Assembly (NCBI GenBank): GCA_934454145.1
Contig: CAKSFT010000005.1
Coordinates: 62,001-126,000, forward strand
Source: an uncultured Clostridia bacterium
Lineage (GTDB): Bacteria; Bacillota; Clostridia; UBA1381
Direction: 5' to 3'
DNA: 64,000 nucleotides
This document shows positions 33,545 to 42,863 of this stretch, in pieces. Every line of letters begins with the position of its first letter. Within the stretch, counting starts at the first letter, position 1. A program made the translations under genes and the position numbers. Under the pieces are notes generated by a model, which saw nothing but the letters and a program-made list of their open reading frames with translations, made no database searches and had not been told where the DNA came from.

Positions 33545-34246
33545 CTATACATATTTTCTTTCCCCAAATATGGCGCTGCCGATACGCACCATATTGGAAC
33601 CTTCCCTGACGGCTTCTTCAAAATCGCCGCTCATTCCCATAGAAAGGTATTGCATACATACATTATCGTATTTTTTGCGCGATATGTCAAGATATAAACG
33701 TTTTATGTTAACAAAATGTAATCTATTCTTCACGGTATTGTCATTTTTGGGTAATATTGTCATCAATCCGCACACTTTTACATGCTTCAGTTCTGCCGCA
33801 TGGCACAAAAGTCCGTCAAGTTCCTCCGGTCTTATTCCAAATTTTGTTTCCTCCCCCGAGATGTTCACCTGGATAAGGATTTTCATACAAACATTATGTT
33901 TTTCCGCCTGACGTTCAATCTCGTCCATCAGATGCACGGAATCAACCGAATGAATCATACACACCTTATCTATTATATACTTCACCTTATTGCTCTGCAA
34001 ATGACCGATTAAGTGCCACCTCACCGGCTTTACCGCATCGTATTTTCTCACAATTTCCTGTACCTTGTTTTCACCGATATCTGTGACCCCCAGGTCTATC
34101 GCGCGGTTCATCACGTCGGGTTCATATGTTTTTGTCACTGCGACAAGTGTTATATCCTCGGGGTTTCTGCCCGATTCCAACGCACTTTTTTTTATTCTTT
34201 CTCTGACATTTTCCAGTCGTTTTTCCAGTTCCGGCACACTTCTCAT
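33545..34246 (-). CDS. PLP homeostasis protein YggS/YlmE
   Basis: About 233 residues. The Lys39 of TLVAVTKTYE binds PLP, and IGENKVQEIV, WHLIGHLQSNKVKYI, VNISGEETKFGI, GLMTILP and YLSMGMSGDFEEAVREGSNMVRIGSAIFG are all family motifs. It binds PLP without catalysing a known reaction and balances the vitamin B6 pool. The start is uncertain: ATG at 34246 sits directly on GAAAGGA, whereas a GTG at 34237 has that sequence at a better distance. A longer open frame to 34468 overlaps the upstream gene and is not likely. Confidence 0.93.
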   Translation of the reverse strand: MRSVPELEKRLENVRERIKKSALESGRNPEDITLVAVTKTYEPDVMNRAIDLGVTDIGENKVQEIVRKYDAVKPVRWHLIGHLQSNKVKYIIDKVCMIHSVDSVHLMDEIERQAEKHNVCMKILIQVNISGEETKFGIRPEELDGLLCHAAELKHVKVCGLMTILPKNDNTVKNRLHFVNIKRLYLDISRKKYDNVCMQYLSMGMSGDFEEAVREGSNMVRIGSAIFGERKYV

Positions 34247-34268
34247 TCCTTTCAACACTGCAAAATCA

Positions 34269-35456
34269 CTATTTCTCGCCCAGGACGATTTTATCCCCCT
34301 GCTCCAATTGTTTCCCGTCACCCGAGGGTTCAACAATAACCATGCCCGTTTCATCATTTCTGTAAAGGATTTTGCACTCGCGGAAACCCTGGCTTCTTCC
34401 GCTTTGCACCATAACGCCGTTCTTCCCGTCCTGCACATGAATCGCATAAACGGGTATTTCAAACCCATAATAGCTGTTCATTATTATTTCGATATCGCTC
34501 TTTCTTATGTTGAATACGCCCTCCAGATACCTTTCACAGCGCACCGACACAAGATATTCCCCGGCGCCTTCGGGTTCCGGCGAAATATAGTCGATTTTTG
34601 CATCAACACTTTCGCCCGGCAATTCCGCAACGCGCAGTTTCACCGCGTCGCCCGCCTTGAGCTGTGCCGCCTCTTCCTTCGGCACAACAGCTATGACATA
34701 CCATTCGTGGTTGTCCACAACCTTGCAGACCGCGTCGCCTTTTTTTACGGTTCGGTTCCCCATCACGTTTTCCTGCGGCTCTGCCAAGGCGCGGAAATCC
34801 GCCGCCATATACCATGACAAATCTGCCGGCTTTATCTTTCCTTCCAGCCCGTCGAGCGCTGTTGTGTATATCCCCGAGATGTCGGAATAAATGTCCCTGT
34901 GGGATTGTGTGATAAGCGCCTCAACCCGTGATTTTTCGCTCTTCAGCCCTGCCAGGGTCTGTGCCGCGTCATTGGCGTCCTCCGACCCGGCCGCGGCTTT
35001 CAGCTTATTTTTATATTCGGCGATTTTGGAAACATCTTCTTCTATGACAGCGTCGATTATCTCATTCTTAACATTTTCTATGACCGCCTGTTCCGAAGAT
35101 TTGTCCGATACATAAATTCCGCTTTTTCGGATTTCCTCCTCCGCGTCCGCTATTTTTTTGTCTATGTTATTAAGCGACTGCAAAACTTCTTTGTCAACAA
35201 TGCCGTTGTAGACTGTTGCGACGCGCCTGTTTTTCCCCACGCGCTCGCCCTCTCCGGTATAGCTGTAAAAAGTCCCGGTGTCCGAGGCCGTATACACACT
35301 TTCGTTGTAGACAATCACACCGTTTGCCTCAATCCTGCTTTCCTTTGTTTCCGCCTTTGCGGTCAGCGTTTCGACAGGCATGCGGACATACCGCACACCA
35401 TAAAACACCACAGCCGCCACCGCCGCCGCAATCACGACAGCAACACTTTTTTTCAT
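34269..35456 (-). CDS. HlyD-like membrane-fusion-type protein of the division cluster
   Basis: About 395 residues. An N-terminal membrane helix (VAVVIAAAVAAVVFYGVRYV) is followed by a beta-barrel/lipoyl-like half (ANGVIVYNESVYTASDTGTFYSYTGEGERVGKNRRVATVYNG), a helical hairpin (~85-190) and a C-terminal barrel. This is the layout of HlyD/RND adaptor proteins, but no transporter partner is nearby. The start chosen is the ATG at 35456 with GGGGA upstream; the ATG at 35471 or a TTG at 35507 is possible, the latter overlapping engB. Similar proteins sit beside sepF in other Clostridia as far as I recall; the function is unknown. Confidence 0.75.
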   Translation of the reverse strand: MKKSVAVVIAAAVAAVVFYGVRYVRMPVETLTAKAETKESRIEANGVIVYNESVYTASDTGTFYSYTGEGERVGKNRRVATVYNGIVDKEVLQSLNNIDKKIADAEEEIRKSGIYVSDKSSEQAVIENVKNEIIDAVIEEDVSKIAEYKNKLKAAAGSEDANDAAQTLAGLKSEKSRVEALITQSHRDIYSDISGIYTTALDGLEGKIKPADLSWYMAADFRALAEPQENVMGNRTVKKGDAVCKVVDNHEWYVIAVVPKEEAAQLKAGDAVKLRVAELPGESVDAKIDYISPEPEGAGEYLVSVRCERYLEGVFNIRKSDIEIIMNSYYGFEIPVYAIHVQDGKNGVMVQSGRSQGFRECKILYRNDETGMVIVEPSGDGKQLEQGDKIVLGEK

Positions 35457-35484
35457 ATATTTATTCCCCATTTCGCGCCGATTT

Positions 35485-36084
35485 TTACTCGTCTTTTTCT
35501 CCTGCAAGCATCATTTGGATAATATCCCACACGGTGAATTTTCCCTCATCATTTTTGATTGAGAACGGCACCAGAATGTCGTCTTCTCCCAGTTCAAGAG
35601 TATTCCATATAAGCTCCAGATTTTTCTCGATTTCGCTTTTTTTGAGCTTGTCCTCCTTTGTCGCAATCACAATTGCCTGCTCATGATACTGCCTTATCCA
35701 ATCAAGCATCATAATGTCGTCCTTTGTCGGCTTGTGCCTGCTGTCGACAAGGAGTATTGTCTGGACAAGCTCTTCACGGTTTCTCAGATAATCTTCAATC
35801 ATACTGCCCCATTTGGCAATCTCCGACTGCGACCTGACGGCATATCCATAGCCCGGCAAGTCCACAAGGTGTATGGTGTCATCTATGTTGTAAAAATTTA
35901 TGGTTGCAGTCTTGCCCGGGGTAGAACTCACCCTTGCCAGCGATTTTCTGTTCAGGATTTTATTGATGAGTGATGACTTCCCGACATTGGAGCGCCCCGC
36001 AAAAGCAAATTCCGGCAGCCCACCCGTCGGATACTGGTTCTTTCTCACGGCAGAAACCGTCAGAGATACGTTGTGTATATTCAT
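35485..36084 (-). CDS. engB: Ribosome-biogenesis GTPase EngB/YsxC
   Basis: 199 residues of TRAFAC GTPase: G1 FAGRSNVGKSSLIN, G2/G3 PGKTATINFY and LVDLPGYGYA, G4 ATKEDKL. The protein acts in large-subunit assembly. It lies 15 bp downstream of lon on the same strand, the usual lon-engB neighbourhood. Confidence 0.97.
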   Translation of the reverse strand: MNIHNVSLTVSAVRKNQYPTGGLPEFAFAGRSNVGKSSLINKILNRKSLARVSSTPGKTATINFYNIDDTIHLVDLPGYGYAVRSQSEIAKWGSMIEDYLRNREELVQTILLVDSRHKPTKDDIMMLDWIRQYHEQAIVIATKEDKLKKSEIEKNLELIWNTLELGEDDILVPFSIKNDEGKFTVWDIIQMMLAGEKDE

Positions 36085-36099
36085 ATCAAAATTCCTCGC

Positions 36100-38442
36100 T
36101 TAGTGTCTTGTAAATGCTGTTTTCAGCACAGATTCCATATTCACCGCCGGCACAAAGTTCATGTCATTTCTCACTTCTTCCGGGATATCCTCCACATCTT
36201 TTCTGTTTTCTTCGGGGATTATCACGGTTTTTATCCCGGCTCTGTATGCCGCCAGTGATTTTTCCTTCAGTCCGCCGATTGGCAGCACCCTCCCCCTCAG
36301 CGTTATCTCGCCGGTCATCGCTACATCGCGGCGTACCGGCGTTTCGGAGAGCGCCGACGCAACCGCCGTCGCAATCGTTATCCCGGCAGACGGCCCATCC
36401 TTCGGAACAGCGCCCTGCGGCACATGTATATGTATATCCTTTGTTTTATAAAAACTGTCACTGATGTTCAGCTTTTTAGATGCGGAACGCACATAGCTTA
36501 TTGCTGTCATTGCTGATTCTTTCATGACGTCGCCAAGGTTTCCCGTCAACTCCACCTTTCCGCTGCCCTCCATGACATTGACTTCAATCGAAAGCGTGTC
36601 GCCGCCTGCGCTTGTCCACGCAAGCCCCCTCACGATTCCCACTTCATCCTTTTTGTTCATCATGTCAAAGTCATAAACAGGCTTGCCAAGATATTTTACG
36701 ATATTTCTCTTTCCTATTTTTACAGACTTTTTCCCCGTTTCTTCAACTTCTCTTGCAAGCTTTCTCATCACTTCGGAAATCCTTCTCTCAAGATTTCTCA
36801 CGCCCGATTCCCTTGTGTATTGGTTGATAACCACCCTTATTGCAGTGTCATCAAAGGTTATTTTCAATTCCGAAAGCCCGTTTCTTTCCTGTTGTTTCGG
36901 AATCAGATATTTTTTTGCAATGTTCAGTTTTTCTTCCTCCGTATACCCCGAAAGCTCAATCACTTCAATCCTGTCCAGAAGCGGAGCCGGGACAGTGCCA
37001 AGATTGTTTGCCGTTGCCACAAACATGACCTCTGACAAATCAAAGGGGATTTCTATATAATGGTCGCGGAAGCTGTGATTCTGCTCAATGTCAAGTACCT
37101 CCAAGAGTGCCGACGACGGGTCACCTTTATAGTCCGCACCCATTTTGTCCAGCTCGTCAAGAAGAATAAGCGGATTCTTCACACCTGCCTGTGCCATGGC
37201 GTTCATTATGCGTCCCGGCATAGAGCCGATATACGTTTTTCTGTGTCCCCTTATGTCTGCCTCGTCATGTATGCCCCCCAAAGAGATGCGCACATATTCG
37301 CGCCCCAGTGCCTTTGCAATCGACTTTGCAACCGATGTTTTGCCGGTTCCCGGAGGGCCGGCAAGGCAAAGCACGGTGCCGTTTTTGCCGCCTGTCAGCT
37401 TGTGCACCGCCAAGTGTTCCACAACTCTTTTTTCCACATTTTCCATGCCATAGTGGTCTTGTTGCAAAACCTCCTCGACATAGGTGACATCGTTTGTTTC
37501 TTCCGTTTTTTTGTTCCACGGCAGTGCAATGACATTGTCCAGATAATTGCGCAGCACGGCGCTGTCCGGCGAAGAATACGGCATTTTTGAAAGCTTTTCC
37601 GTTTCCTTCAAAAGTTTTTCCTCGTCTTTTTCATTCATGCCGAGATTCTTGATACTCTCTCTGTATTTTGCGATTTCTTCAGAAAACCCATCCTTGTCGC
37701 CAAGCTCCTGTTCTATAACCTTCAATTCTTCACGCAGATAGTATTCTCTTTGGTTGTCATCAATGTTTTGTTTCACCTTGTCATTGATATCCTTTTTAAA
37801 GCGCAGAATGTCAATTTCGTTCTGCAAAAGCATAAGCACCTTTTCCGCGCGCTCATAAACATCATATATTTCCAAAAGCTCCTGCTTTGCATAATATTCA
37901 CACGTGATATTTGCAGCGATTATGTCGGTCAGTTCTTTTACATTTGCGCGTTCTGCCGGCTCAATCGCCAGGTCAATCGGGAAACGGCGGTTAAACTCCA
38001 TATATTTCTCAATGCTTGAAAGCAATGCTCTCGCATATGCCCTGTTCACATTTTCTTCCTCAAAGCTTTCTTCTTTTTCTTCCCTGTTTTCCACTGCCGC
38101 AAGCATATAAGGATTCCACATTTCCACGCCAAGCAGCCTTGCACGTTCAATCCCTTCAACCACAGCATGCACCACTCCCCCGGGGAGTTTCATAATTCTT
38201 TTCACTTTTGCGACAACGCCGATTCTGTACAAATCCAACTCTGTCGGGTTTTCGGTTTCCATACTTCTCTGTGTCACCAAAAACACAATCCTGTCCTTTT
38301 CCATGGCATACTCAAGCGCCTTTACCGATTTTTCGCGCACAACGTCAAAACCCACGGCAGAATGAGGAAACACGACAATTCCTCTCAGAGCCATTGCCGG
38401 CAGCATATATTTATTGTTCAAATTTATGTCCATTCCTTTCAT
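36100..38442 (-). CDS. lon: ATP-dependent protease Lon
   Basis: 780 residues from the ATG at 38442 (AAGGA 8 nt upstream; an in-frame ATG at 38475 has no ribosome binding site). Domains are the N-terminal substrate-binding LAN domain (MLPAMALRGIVVFPHSAVGF...), a helical region, AAA+ with GPPGTGKTS and LILLDELDKMG, and the C-terminal serine-lysine protease with PKDGPSAGITIA. It degrades misfolded and regulatory proteins in the cytoplasm. Its promoter is at 38481-38509. Confidence 0.97.
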   Translation of the reverse strand: MKGMDINLNNKYMLPAMALRGIVVFPHSAVGFDVVREKSVKALEYAMEKDRIVFLVTQRSMETENPTELDLYRIGVVAKVKRIMKLPGGVVHAVVEGIERARLLGVEMWNPYMLAAVENREEKEESFEEENVNRAYARALLSSIEKYMEFNRRFPIDLAIEPAERANVKELTDIIAANITCEYYAKQELLEIYDVYERAEKVLMLLQNEIDILRFKKDINDKVKQNIDDNQREYYLREELKVIEQELGDKDGFSEEIAKYRESIKNLGMNEKDEEKLLKETEKLSKMPYSSPDSAVLRNYLDNVIALPWNKKTEETNDVTYVEEVLQQDHYGMENVEKRVVEHLAVHKLTGGKNGTVLCLAGPPGTGKTSVAKSIAKALGREYVRISLGGIHDEADIRGHRKTYIGSMPGRIMNAMAQAGVKNPLILLDELDKMGADYKGDPSSALLEVLDIEQNHSFRDHYIEIPFDLSEVMFVATANNLGTVPAPLLDRIEVIELSGYTEEEKLNIAKKYLIPKQQERNGLSELKITFDDTAIRVVINQYTRESGVRNLERRISEVMRKLAREVEETGKKSVKIGKRNIVKYLGKPVYDFDMMNKKDEVGIVRGLAWTSAGGDTLSIEVNVMEGSGKVELTGNLGDVMKESAMTAISYVRSASKKLNISDSFYKTKDIHIHVPQGAVPKDGPSAGITIATAVASALSETPVRRDVAMTGEITLRGRVLPIGGLKEKSLAAYRAGIKTVIIPEENRKDVEDIPEEVRNDMNFVPAVNMESVLKTAFTRH

Positions 38443-38480
38443 ATTTACATTCCTTCCCACATTACACATATCCATATTAT

Positions 38481-38509
38481 ATTATATAATACTTTTAAAT
38501 AATTTTCAA
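38481..38509 (-). promoter_or_regulatory. Promoter of lon
   Basis: Minus-strand -35 TTGAAA (38504-38509), 17-bp spacer, -10 TATAAT (38481-38486). No CIRCE or CtsR-like heat-shock operator is evident beside it. Confidence 0.7.
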
Positions 38510-38676
38510 CTGTTTTTTTATAACACTTTTTTCAAACTCCGGTTTATGCACAATTTCCAACTTTATTTTTAAAAAACCGCGAAAAATATATCATGATGTC
38601 ATTTATGGGGCGTTGCTGTTTATTTTTTGATTTTGCTGTGTTATAATATTTTCAACATTCAGATGAGGTGAAACTT

Positions 38677-39606
38677 ATGAACACAAAAAAGCTTTTCGGC
38701 AATCTTACCCTTCTTATGACCGCGCTGATTTGGGGCAGCGCCTTCGTTGCGCAGAGTTCCGGCATGGATTATGTCGGGCCATGGACATTTCTCGCCACCC
38801 GTTCCATACTGGGCTGTGTATTTTTGCTACCGGTCATTCTTGTCATGGATATGAGCAAAAAGAAAAACGGTACATACAAGAAAACCTCCCAAAAGGAGAA
38901 AAAATTTCTTGTCCTTGGCGGCATATGCTGCGGAATTGCACTCACAATTGCGTCCGCACTTCAGCAAATAGGCATGCAGGACTGCGAAGCCGGCAAAGCG
39001 GGTTTCATAACTGCCATGTACATACTTCTTGTCCCCGTCCTTAGCCTTTTTTTCAAAAAAAAGGTGCGTCCGCTGACATGGTTCTGCGTTCTTCTCGGCA
39101 TCATAGGGCTGTATCTTTTGTGCATGAAGCCCGGTTTTAAGCTGGAACGCGGAGATATATATGTACTTCTCTGCGCCGTGGCTTTTTCGGGGCACATTCT
39201 TACAGTGGATTATTTTTCGCCGAAAACCGACGGCGTCAAACTCTCGTGCATACAGTTCTTCACCGTGTTTGTCCTCTCCGGCATTGTGACCATGGTTTCC
39301 GAAACCCCAACCGCGCAAAGCCTGAAAGACGCATGGCTGCCGATATGCTATGCCGGCATCATGTCCTCCGGCATCGGGTACACTCTGCAAATAGTCGGGC
39401 AAAAATATACCGAGCCCACCGTTGCCTCACTTTTGATGAGTCTGGAATCGGTTTTTGCCGTCCTCTCGGGTATAATTATTCTGCACCAAATCCCATCGCC
39501 GCGCGAGTGGCTTGGTTGCGGAGTGATGTTCTTGGCGATAATCATTTCCCAGTTGCCGCAAAAAACAAAAAATATACCGTCCGGCAAAGCAGAAATCGCA
39601 AAATAA
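38677..39606 (+). CDS. EamA-family (DMT superfamily) transporter
   Basis: 309 residues with about ten transmembrane helices in two EamA repeats: LMTALIWGSAFVAQSSGM at the start and the second repeat near YAGIMSSGIGYTLQIVGQKYTEPTVASLLMSLESVFAVLSG. These are metabolite or amino-acid exporters; the substrate is unknown. The ATG at 38677 has GAGGTGA 5 nt upstream; a GTG at 38668 is less likely. An extended -10 (TGTTATAAT ending at 38647) probably drives it. It ends at a bidirectional terminator. Confidence 0.88.
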   Translation: MNTKKLFGNLTLLMTALIWGSAFVAQSSGMDYVGPWTFLATRSILGCVFLLPVILVMDMSKKKNGTYKKTSQKEKKFLVLGGICCGIALTIASALQQIGMQDCEAGKAGFITAMYILLVPVLSLFFKKKVRPLTWFCVLLGIIGLYLLCMKPGFKLERGDIYVLLCAVAFSGHILTVDYFSPKTDGVKLSCIQFFTVFVLSGIVTMVSETPTAQSLKDAWLPICYAGIMSSGIGYTLQIVGQKYTEPTVASLLMSLESVFAVLSGIIILHQIPSPREWLGCGVMFLAIIISQLPQKTKNIPSGKAEIAK

Positions 39607-39610
39607 AAAG

Positions 39611-39650
39611 ACCGTGCAAAAAGCCGATTGACTTTTTGCACGGTTTTTTA
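39611..39650. terminator. Bidirectional terminator between EamA and AraC genes
   Basis: ACCGTGCAAAAAG / CTTTTTGCACGGT, perfect 13-bp stem, 8-nt loop; six T on the plus strand and CTTTTTATTT on the minus strand. Confidence 0.85.
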
Positions 39651-39655
39651 TTTCC

Positions 39656-40483
39656 CTATCTGCCGCATATCGCCGTGCGGTACTTCTTCGGGCTCATACC
39701 CATGACGCTCTTAAACGCATGCGAAAACACAAACAAATCTTCATATCCCACCGAGTTTGCAATTTTGCCGATATCATAATCCGTAGACTCAAGGTATTCG
39801 CATGCCGTTTTCATCTTCATTTCCATGATGTACTTCTGCGGCGGCAAACCTGTATATTTCTTGAATATACCGCTGAGATAACTCCTGTCCACATTTACAA
39901 ATGCGGCAAGCTCCGAAACAGTTATCTTTCTGTATATATATTGTCTTATAAATCCCACGGCCTTTTCCACATAAATCTGAGAATTTTCCAAATGATGCTG
40001 CTCATCTTTTTTGTTTTTCAGCAATTCTGAAAAAAAGCTATACGCACATGCCACAAATTCAATTTCGTTGTTTTTTCCGTTTTGCGCCGCATCAAGCATA
40101 TGATCAATAGCCTCCGATACATTTTTTCCCACTCTCACAACAGGATTTTTCTGTGAAATCCCGGCAAGCGAAAATATCTCCCCCGCCGCCTCTGCACGTA
40201 TGCCAATCCATTTATACTTCCACGGTTCCCTCATGTCGGCTTCATAATATGTTATCACATGCGGCACAATAAAGAAAATCTCCCCTGCCCCGACATTGTA
40301 CACCTTATTGTTTACACAAAAAATCCCCTTTCCCGACTCCACATAGTGAACAAGATAATGGTCGCGCATATACGGGCCGAAGGCATGCCCGGGGCTGCAT
40401 GTTTCACAGCCGCAGTGCACTGCCTCTATTTTTGCGTCCACACACCTCAGCCCTTCAAACGTACGGAAATCTTTATATTTCAT
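39656..40483 (-). CDS. AraC-family transcriptional regulator with cupin sensor domain
   Basis: 275 residues. The N-terminal half is a cupin-like sugar-sensing domain (HYLVHYVESGKGIFCVNNKVYNVGAGEIFFIVPHVITYYEAD), and the C-terminal ~100 residues contain two helix-turn-helices (ITVSELAAFVNVDRSYLSGIFKKYTGLPPQKYIMEMKMKTACEYL and IGKIANSVGYEDLFVFSHAFKSVMGMSPKKYR). It is divergent from the GH4 glycosidase with 223 bp between, so it probably activates that gene in response to a galactoside. Confidence 0.92.
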   Translation of the reverse strand: MKYKDFRTFEGLRCVDAKIEAVHCGCETCSPGHAFGPYMRDHYLVHYVESGKGIFCVNNKVYNVGAGEIFFIVPHVITYYEADMREPWKYKWIGIRAEAAGEIFSLAGISQKNPVVRVGKNVSEAIDHMLDAAQNGKNNEIEFVACAYSFFSELLKNKKDEQHHLENSQIYVEKAVGFIRQYIYRKITVSELAAFVNVDRSYLSGIFKKYTGLPPQKYIMEMKMKTACEYLESTDYDIGKIANSVGYEDLFVFSHAFKSVMGMSPKKYRTAICGR

Positions 40484-40651
40484 ATCTTCACCACCCCGTT
40501 TATTTTTGTCATTTTATCAACGCTAAAATTTGTTACCTCACACCGATACAATGATTATACACGCACCGGCATTTGTAATTGATGTAAATATTATATCACA
40601 TTTTAACATATATTGCAAACATTTCAGCATTTAATTTCAGAAAAAACAATG

Positions 40652-40684
40652 TATAATATAATTAAAAATTAAGCAATTGCTTAA
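40652..40684 (+). promoter_or_regulatory. GH4 promoter -10 with palindromic site
   Basis: -10 TATAAT (40652-40657) lacks a good -35, as expected for activator-dependent promoters. A perfect 16-bp palindrome, TTAAGCAATTGCTTAA, spans 40669-40684 near +5 to +20 and ends 22 bp before the ATG. Confidence 0.5.
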
Positions 40685-40706
40685 CAGTAAAAAGGGAGGA
40701 ATTTTT

Positions 40707-42026
40707 ATGAAAATTACATTTTTGGGAGCCGGAAGTACAGTGTTTGCAAAAAACGTACTCGGTGACTGTATGCTTGCAGAACCAATGCACAACTGCGAAA
40801 TCGCACTCTATGACATCGACAGGGAACGCCTGGAGGAAAGCCTTTTGCTTATCCGGGCACTCAACAAAAACATAAATGAAGAACGCGCCTCTGTCAAGGG
40901 GTATGTCGGCGTGGAAAACAGAAAAGAGGCTCTGCGCGGTGCGGATTTTGTCGTGAATGCAATCCAGGTCGGCGGATATGAGCCATGCACCGTCATTGAC
41001 TTTGAGATACCAAAAAAGTACGGCTTAAGACAGACAATCGCCGACACCATGGGAATCGGCGGCATATTCCGTGCTCTCCGCACAATCCCCGTGATGGACG
41101 ATTTTGCCAAGGATATCGAAGAAGTATGCCCAAATGCATGGTTTTTGAATTACACAAACCCCATGGCAATGCTCACCGGCTATATGCAGAGATACACAAA
41201 TGTCAAAACAATCGGTCTTTGCCACAGTGTGCAGACGTGCTCGGAATGGCTGCTGAATGAGCTTGACATCAAGGTGGACAAGTATTTTGACAAGATTGCC
41301 GGCATAAACCATATGGGCTGGCTTTTGGAAATATATGACGCCGAAGGCAATGACCTTTATCCTCTTATAAAGTCCAAAATCGACGAAAAACTTGCAGACC
41401 CCGAATTTAAGGACAAAACACGTTTTGAATACATAAAGCGCCTTGGATATTACTGCACCGAAAGCAGTGAACACAACGCAGAATACAACCCGTTCTTCAT
41501 CAAGTCAAAATACCCGGAATTGATTGACCGCTACAACATTCCGCTTGACGAATACCCAAGACGTTGTGTGGAACAAATCCAGAAGTGGAAAGAACAAAAA
41601 GAAGAAATCTTTAAAGATGGCAAAATTTCTCACGAAAGAAGCAAAGAATATGCTTCACGCATCATTGAAGCTATGCTCACCAATGTGCCGTACAGAATCG
41701 GCGGAAATGTGCTAAACAAAGGGCTTATAACAAATCTGCCCAAAGACGCATGCGTCGAGGTGCCGTGTATGGTTGATTCCACAGGCATCAACCCGACATA
41801 CATCGGCGATCTCCCCATACAGCTTGCTGGCATGAACAACACAAACATCAATGCACAGCTCATGGCAATCGAAGCCGCAGTGACAAAGAAAAGAGAGGAC
41901 ATCTACCGTGCTGCAATGCTTGACCCGCACACAGCCGCAGAACTTTCAATCGACGACATTGTCGCAATGTGTGACGAACTGATTGAGGCCCACCATGCCG
42001 CAGGATTCATGAAAGAATATAAATAA
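40707..42026 (+). CDS. GH4-family NAD- and metal-dependent glycosidase, probably alpha-galactosidase
   Basis: 439 residues from the ATG at 40707 behind AGGGAGGA. The N-terminal Rossmann motif FLGAGSTVFAKN binds NAD+; Cys172 in GLCHSVQ and His202 in INHMGW are the metal ligands; TESSEHNAEYNPFF is typical of the alpha-galactosidase/alpha-glucosidase subgroup. GH4 enzymes work through oxidation at C3 and elimination, in the cytoplasm on imported sugars. No transporter is next to it. Activity on melibiose- or raffinose-type alpha-galactosides is likely, and alpha-galacturonidase or alpha-glucosidase are alternatives. Confidence 0.88.
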   Translation: MKITFLGAGSTVFAKNVLGDCMLAEPMHNCEIALYDIDRERLEESLLLIRALNKNINEERASVKGYVGVENRKEALRGADFVVNAIQVGGYEPCTVIDFEIPKKYGLRQTIADTMGIGGIFRALRTIPVMDDFAKDIEEVCPNAWFLNYTNPMAMLTGYMQRYTNVKTIGLCHSVQTCSEWLLNELDIKVDKYFDKIAGINHMGWLLEIYDAEGNDLYPLIKSKIDEKLADPEFKDKTRFEYIKRLGYYCTESSEHNAEYNPFFIKSKYPELIDRYNIPLDEYPRRCVEQIQKWKEQKEEIFKDGKISHERSKEYASRIIEAMLTNVPYRIGGNVLNKGLITNLPKDACVEVPCMVDSTGINPTYIGDLPIQLAGMNNTNINAQLMAIEAAVTKKREDIYRAAMLDPHTAAELSIDDIVAMCDELIEAHHAAGFMKEYK

Positions 42027-42097
42027 TAAAAAATGTCTGCCTTCTTTCGCTCACTGATAAAACAGTAACATCAACAGACCGGCAAATAGAGATGTAA

Positions 42098-42165
42098 AAA
42101 AAGAACAGGTTTGTCGTAAGGCGAGCGTAACTCATGTACTCACCCTTGACTCGCCTGTTCTTTTT
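42098..42165. terminator. Bidirectional terminator between GH4 gene and phoU
   Basis: AAAAAGAACAGG / CCTGTTCTTTTT 12-bp stem around a 44-nt loop. The 3' strand could instead pair through CTCGCCT with AGGCGAG at 42119-42125. Confidence 0.75.
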
Positions 42166-42200
42166 GCTGTTAAATTATAATCCTAATAATTGTTTTTTTA

Positions 42201-42848
42201 TTATTCCGGTTCTTTTCCGCCTGTTATCGAAAACATCACCCATTCGGCAATATTTGTGGCATGGTCGCCGATTCTTTCAAAATACTTTGCAACCATAAGG
42301 AAATCCAAAGCGGCTCCCCCCGCCTTTGGGTCTGCTCCGATAAGTGCCACCAGGTCATTTTTCACAGTGTCAAAAAGCCCGTCCACAATGTCATCGCTTT
42401 GCACAACGCGCTTTGCCAGTTCCGTGTCTTTGTTGATATACGCGTCAACACTCTTATTTACCATATTTATTGTTGCCTCTGCCATGTCATGAATCGGCGT
42501 GATGCCCTCCATATATTTGTTGTCGCCCAGGGTTTGGGCAATCTCTGCAATGTCAGATGCCATGTCGCCGATTCTTTCCATGTCGGTAATCATTTTCAGT
42601 GCCGCCGATATCATTCTCAGGTCGGTCGCCACGGGCTGTTGGTGCAAAATAAGTTTCAGGCATATGCTTTCTATGTCCTTTTCCTTGCGGTCAACCTCTT
42701 CGTCAAAGGCGATTGCTTTTTTTGCACAGTCCAAATCCTTCTTTTCAAGCGCCTTTACCGCATTTGCAATGGCACTCTCGATAAGATTCCCCATTTCCGT
42801 CAACTCGTCATTAAGAATCTTCAGCTGTTCTTCAAATTTATATCTCAT
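42201..42848 (-). CDS. phoU: Phosphate-transport regulator PhoU
   Basis: 215 residues of two three-helix repeats with the metal-site patterns ERIGDMASDIAEIAQ and ERIGDHATNIAEW. PhoU restrains phosphate uptake and signalling by the Pst complex and its kinase. It is the last gene of the pst operon, 15 bp after pstB, with AGAGAGG ahead of the ATG. Confidence 0.97.
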   Translation of the reverse strand: MRYKFEEQLKILNDELTEMGNLIESAIANAVKALEKKDLDCAKKAIAFDEEVDRKEKDIESICLKLILHQQPVATDLRMISAALKMITDMERIGDMASDIAEIAQTLGDNKYMEGITPIHDMAEATINMVNKSVDAYINKDTELAKRVVQSDDIVDGLFDTVKNDLVALIGADPKAGGAALDFLMVAKYFERIGDHATNIAEWVMFSITGGKEPE

Positions 42849-42863
42849 GTTAACCTCTCTTTC

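Noticed and set aside
42098..42165. Attenuator with competing stems after the GH4 gene
   Set aside because: The alternative pairing is short and the site lies between convergent genes, so a plain bidirectional terminator is enough.
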